A stretch of 64,000 bases of DNA, taken from Mytilus californianus. Lineage: Eukaryota > Mollusca > Bivalvia > Mytilida > Mytilidae. Numbering within the stretch: the first letter of the stretch is position 1; every line of letters starts with the position of its first letter. The stretch lies in contig NW_026262659.1 in NCBI RefSeq assembly GCF_021869535.1, positions 12,878,165 to 12,942,164 of the forward strand, read 5' to 3'. Shown here piece after piece: positions 61,457-64,000 of this stretch. Below the pieces are notes generated by a model that was not told the origin of the DNA, did not search any database, and worked only from the letters and a program-made list of their open reading frames with translations. The translations under genes and the position numbers were made by a program.

Positions 61457-62841
61457 GAGGGACAATTGACATAACAATGTCAGAAGTTTTATCATCTGGA
61501 CAACTTAGAGAAATCTACAACGCTACTGGGGGCCCATGGGGTGGAAATTATATCAATGACCAGATAATAAAAACCCTGAAAGTAGTTATCGGTTGGGAGG
61601 AAATGAGAAGGTTCCAAGCAGAGGATTATGATGACTACCTTGACATATTGAGACAAGTTGAACAAATTAAACGTGGTGTGGACCACGACTCTGAATTGTC
61701 AATATTAATACCAAGAGCACTTTTGACGAACATAAACGTTCCCGATTCACTCAAGCAGGACGTGCGAATAGAAAAGAAATGTATTACGTTATCGACAGCA
61801 TTAATACAAACAATATTTTCTTCGTCGGTTGATTCAATGATCAAACATGTTGAAAAGCTACTTAAGAAAGAAGAAGTATGAAACGTGTCAACTATTCTGT
61901 TGGTAGGGGGATATTCAGCATCCAACGTTATTCAACGTGCTTTTCGGGAGAAGTTTGAGAAGAAATATAAGATAATTATCCCATTGACCCCAGATATGAT
62001 AGTTTTAAAGGGAGCAGTTATTGGAGGCCATCGCGTCGAGGCTATCGTCGGACGGATGGCAAAGTATCACTATGGTCTAGGCTTAAGTACAGCAGCAGTC
62101 TCTGGTCAAAGTATATTAATAACAGAAAATGAGGAAAAAAGATTTTTCTCGTTAATCGAGAAAGGCCAAAAGATCAAAGTTGGTGATGTAATAACACAAT
62201 ACGAAATTGTCTTAAAAGCGAATTCAAGATGGGCCAACCTTGAAATGTATACCACCAAAGAAGATAAACCAAGGACAATCGTTGATAATGAACATTTCAC
62301 AAAAATTGGAAGCATCCGTGTTATACTTCCACAATTCAGAAAAGAAATCAAATTGAGAATGGAAATTGGGAATGTGTCAAAGAGACAACAACCCGACCAT
62401 AGAACAGACAACAGCAGAAGGTCACCAACAGGTCTTCAATGCAGCGAGAAATTCCCGCACCCGGAGGCGTCCTTCAGCTGGCCCCTAAACAAATATATAT
62501 ACTAGTTCAGTGATAATGAACGCCATACTAAACTCCAAATTGTACACAAGAAACTAAAATTAAAAATAATACAAGACTAATAAAGGCTAGAGGCTCCTGA
62601 CTTGGGACAGGCGCAAAAATGCGGCGGGGTTAAACATGTTTATGAGATCTCAACCCTCCTCCTATACCTCTAGCCAATGTAGAAAAGTAAACGCATAACA
62701 ATACGCATAAGTATACTTATCCTGACAATATCATATGGCGAAACAGAATTCAAAGTAGTTGCTACAGATAAAAATACAGGTCGCTGCTTCATTGGTAATT
62801 GCCGGTTTTTAGACAAGGATATCAAGCCAAAATCTGATTGA
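61457..62841 (+). pseudogene. HSPA12A: HSPA12-family terminal exon, with premature stop and insertion
   Basis: The acceptor CTTGTTTCAG|GA joins the upstream exon to restore DLGGGTIDIT. Then follow QLREIYNATGGPWGGNYIND, the HSPA12 signature GGPWGG, an alpha-helical region, TILLVGGYSASNVIQRAF (second phosphate box) and VLKGAVIGGH (adenosine box). An in-frame TGA at 61879-61881, inside KKEEV*NVSTILLV, removes the ATP-binding C-terminal lobe. The frame resumes after it to LPQFRKEI, where an antisense retroelement tail is inserted (62350 to about 62712). Host coding resumes with ILTISYGETEFKVVATD and ends with TGA at 62839-62841, in the original frame. Two independent lesions make this copy very probably non-functional, unless the TGA is an assembly error and transcripts splice out the insert. 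Confidence 0.85.
62350..62712 (-). repeat. retroelement 3' tail (family B) inserted in HSPA12 coding exon
   Basis: AAATTGAGAATGGAAATTGG through GGCGTCCTTCAGCTGGCCCC, AGGCTCCTGACTTGGGACAG and CCTATACCTCTAGCCAATGT, ending near ACAATACGCATA. Compared with 51985-52445 it is truncated about 100 bases earlier. Its sense direction is minus, opposite to the gene. Read in the HSPA12 frame it adds 50-odd foreign residues (RMEIGNVSKRQQPDH...) before a stop at 62503-62505. No clear target duplication was seen. Confidence 0.8.
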
Positions 62842-63139
62842 AATTAAAATTTCAATCAAATTAACAACGTGTGAAGGTATAACCCTGTTGGTTTTGTTTT
62901 AAATATGTCATTAAGCTTAGTATGTAGTTTATTCATACCATAGATTAAACATTAATTGGCAATGTTTAGATTTTGTTCTCATATATGTATGCAGTAGCAT
63001 AACATTGAGGATACGTATTTGGGAAATATACGGTTGAATATTACTAAGAAACAAAGGTATGAACAATTCAAACACAGTTGACCTTATTAAAATATGGTTT
63101 TCTTTTTTGGTCCCTTTTGTTCACCGTATAGCTCCTCTG
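62842..63139. other. downstream flank of HSPA12
   Basis: AT-rich, with no further exon. No canonical AATAAA was seen close to the stop. Confidence 0.4.
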
Positions 63140-63265
63140 ACGTTTCCACATATTTATACATCCCTGGCTTTCAAATGTTGGCATTTGAGTGTTCCTGATG
63201 AAGGCAAATTCAGACAAGAGCTTCGAATACTATTTATTAAGTGTTATCTTCATCTACTAGCATTT
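63140..63265 (+). repeat. SINE-like dispersed repeat, family E
   Basis: TTTATACATCCCTGGCTTTC, TTTGAGTGTTCCTGATGAAG and ACAAGAGCTTCGAATACTAT. Confidence 0.6.
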
Positions 63266-63404
63266 GGTCGATAGCATAGCTTGTGAACTGTTAGTTCCCA
63301 CTGATATCAACATCCCAGTAGTCAGTGCTTCAGTACTGACATAATTAATAAAAAAAATCTAAAATTCTCCGTTGATAAATTTCACAACTACTAAGAAACT
63401 AGAA

Positions 63405-63500
63405 GAGAGGCGCTAGATACCAAAGGGACATTCAAACTTGAAAATAAACTGACAATGCCGTGACACAAAAAGAAAAAGACCAAAAGAAAAACAACAAATC
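63405..63500 (-). repeat. retroelement 3' tail, family C, short copy
   Basis: AGAGAGGCGCTAGATACCAA, AATAAACTGACAATGCCGTG. Truncated copy. Confidence 0.6.
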
Positions 63501-63639
63501 TTAATTGCCTGCATTACGAAACATGCCATCCCAAAGGCCTATCAAGTATTGAGTACCACTGGCAGAAATTCCAATATCTTAAGGAAAAGGCATTTGTCGG
63601 CTATTTTTTTAAAGGTCCCTTTCGGTTATATTTCTACAT

Positions 63640-63725
63640 AATTATACATTCTATTGCTTGGACTTGAACGTTTATGATGAAGGTAAAACCAGACAAGGTC
63701 TTTTGATATGTTATTTTCATTTAGA
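63640..63725 (+). repeat. SINE-like dispersed repeat, family E, diverged
   Basis: TTATACATTCTATTGCTTGG, AACGTTTATGATGAAGGTAA and ACCAGACAAGGTCTTTTGA. Confidence 0.5.
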
Positions 63726-63914
63726 TATTCATATCGATTGATAATTTCTTGTTAATATAAAATTTATTTAATCTTGCTGAAAACCATAAATATAATGCCA
63801 AGATTGATAACGAATTGAAGTGATTTCCATGGTGTTTTTGTGAAGTTTCTGCTGAAACTTATTATTAAAAACGTTATCATTTTACATTGAAATAAGATCT
63901 TGGAATATCGTCTT

Positions 63915-64000
63915 TATAAAAGTAAAGAGATGTTGTATGATTGCCAATGGAACAACTATCCACCAAAGTTTAAATGAAGTTGATATATACGCAATTATAG
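63915..64000 (+). repeat. dispersed retroelement-tail repeat, family A, cut by window end
   Basis: AAAGAGATGTTGTATGATTG, CCAATGGAACAACTATCCAC and TTTAAATGAAGTTGATATA. It continues beyond the window. Confidence 0.7.

Noticed and set aside
61879-61881. TGA as a selenocysteine codon
   Set aside because: HSPA12 proteins are not selenoproteins and the position is not catalytic. A nonsense mutation or sequence error is simpler.

Overview
The window looks like nuclear DNA of a marine bivalve, most probably a mussel of the genus Mytilus. It is AT-rich and intron/intergenic-dominated. It contains exons with clear splice sites, a bivalve-type HSPA12 gene, and a dense population of dispersed repeats that I recognise as typical of mussel genomes. 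The genus is inferred from those repeats and from protein-family resemblance, not from a search. No long intact host gene lies in the window. Most recognisable coding sequence is broken retroelement.

Layout. 0.2-3.3 kb holds a local tandem duplication whose second unit carries an internal deletion. 4.0-5.1 kb is a fold-back element whose arms are arrays of a CAAACGTGTCC-type motif. 5.1-5.4, 8.8-9.8, 11.4-12.6 and 50.2-50.5 kb are broken reverse transcriptases of two related families (Penelope-like/RT_like type); their 3' tails are scattered, 5'-truncated, all over the window. 6.9-16.5 kb and 16.6-22.8 kb are two diverged copies of one segment, whose comparison exposes later insertions as filled versus empty sites. 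26.1-26.7 kb has a PH-domain exon and a possible terminal exon. 27.5-28.8 kb is a 5'-truncated LINE.

28.9-37.7 kb is a degenerate DIRS/Ngaro-type retrotransposon on the minus strand (RT, RNase H, tyrosine recombinase, SGNH hydrolase). Its RT gene is split immediately beside the YLDD catalytic box by a 5412-bp element (31595-37006). That element has 5'-CAGTTGGGT inverted termini, a TA target duplication, sub-terminal arrays of palindromic GTAAACG/CGTTTAC motifs and a core of about 15 tandem 256-bp monomers. It has no convincing transposase gene and is the most unusual object in the window. 37.7-52.5 kb is mostly gene-poor, with a possible 2.1-kb inverted-repeat element, a 169-bp triplicated repeat, and retroelement tails.

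52.6-62.8 kb contains the last two recognisable exons of an HSPA12-family (Hsp70-like) gene on the plus strand. They are separated by an 8.7-kb intron that houses a broken Jockey/CR1-like LINE, a 1.24-kb inverted-repeat element and a TTAA-flanked MITE. The terminal exon has an in-frame TGA and is split near its C-terminus by an antisense 5'-truncated retroelement tail, so the copy is probably a pseudogene.
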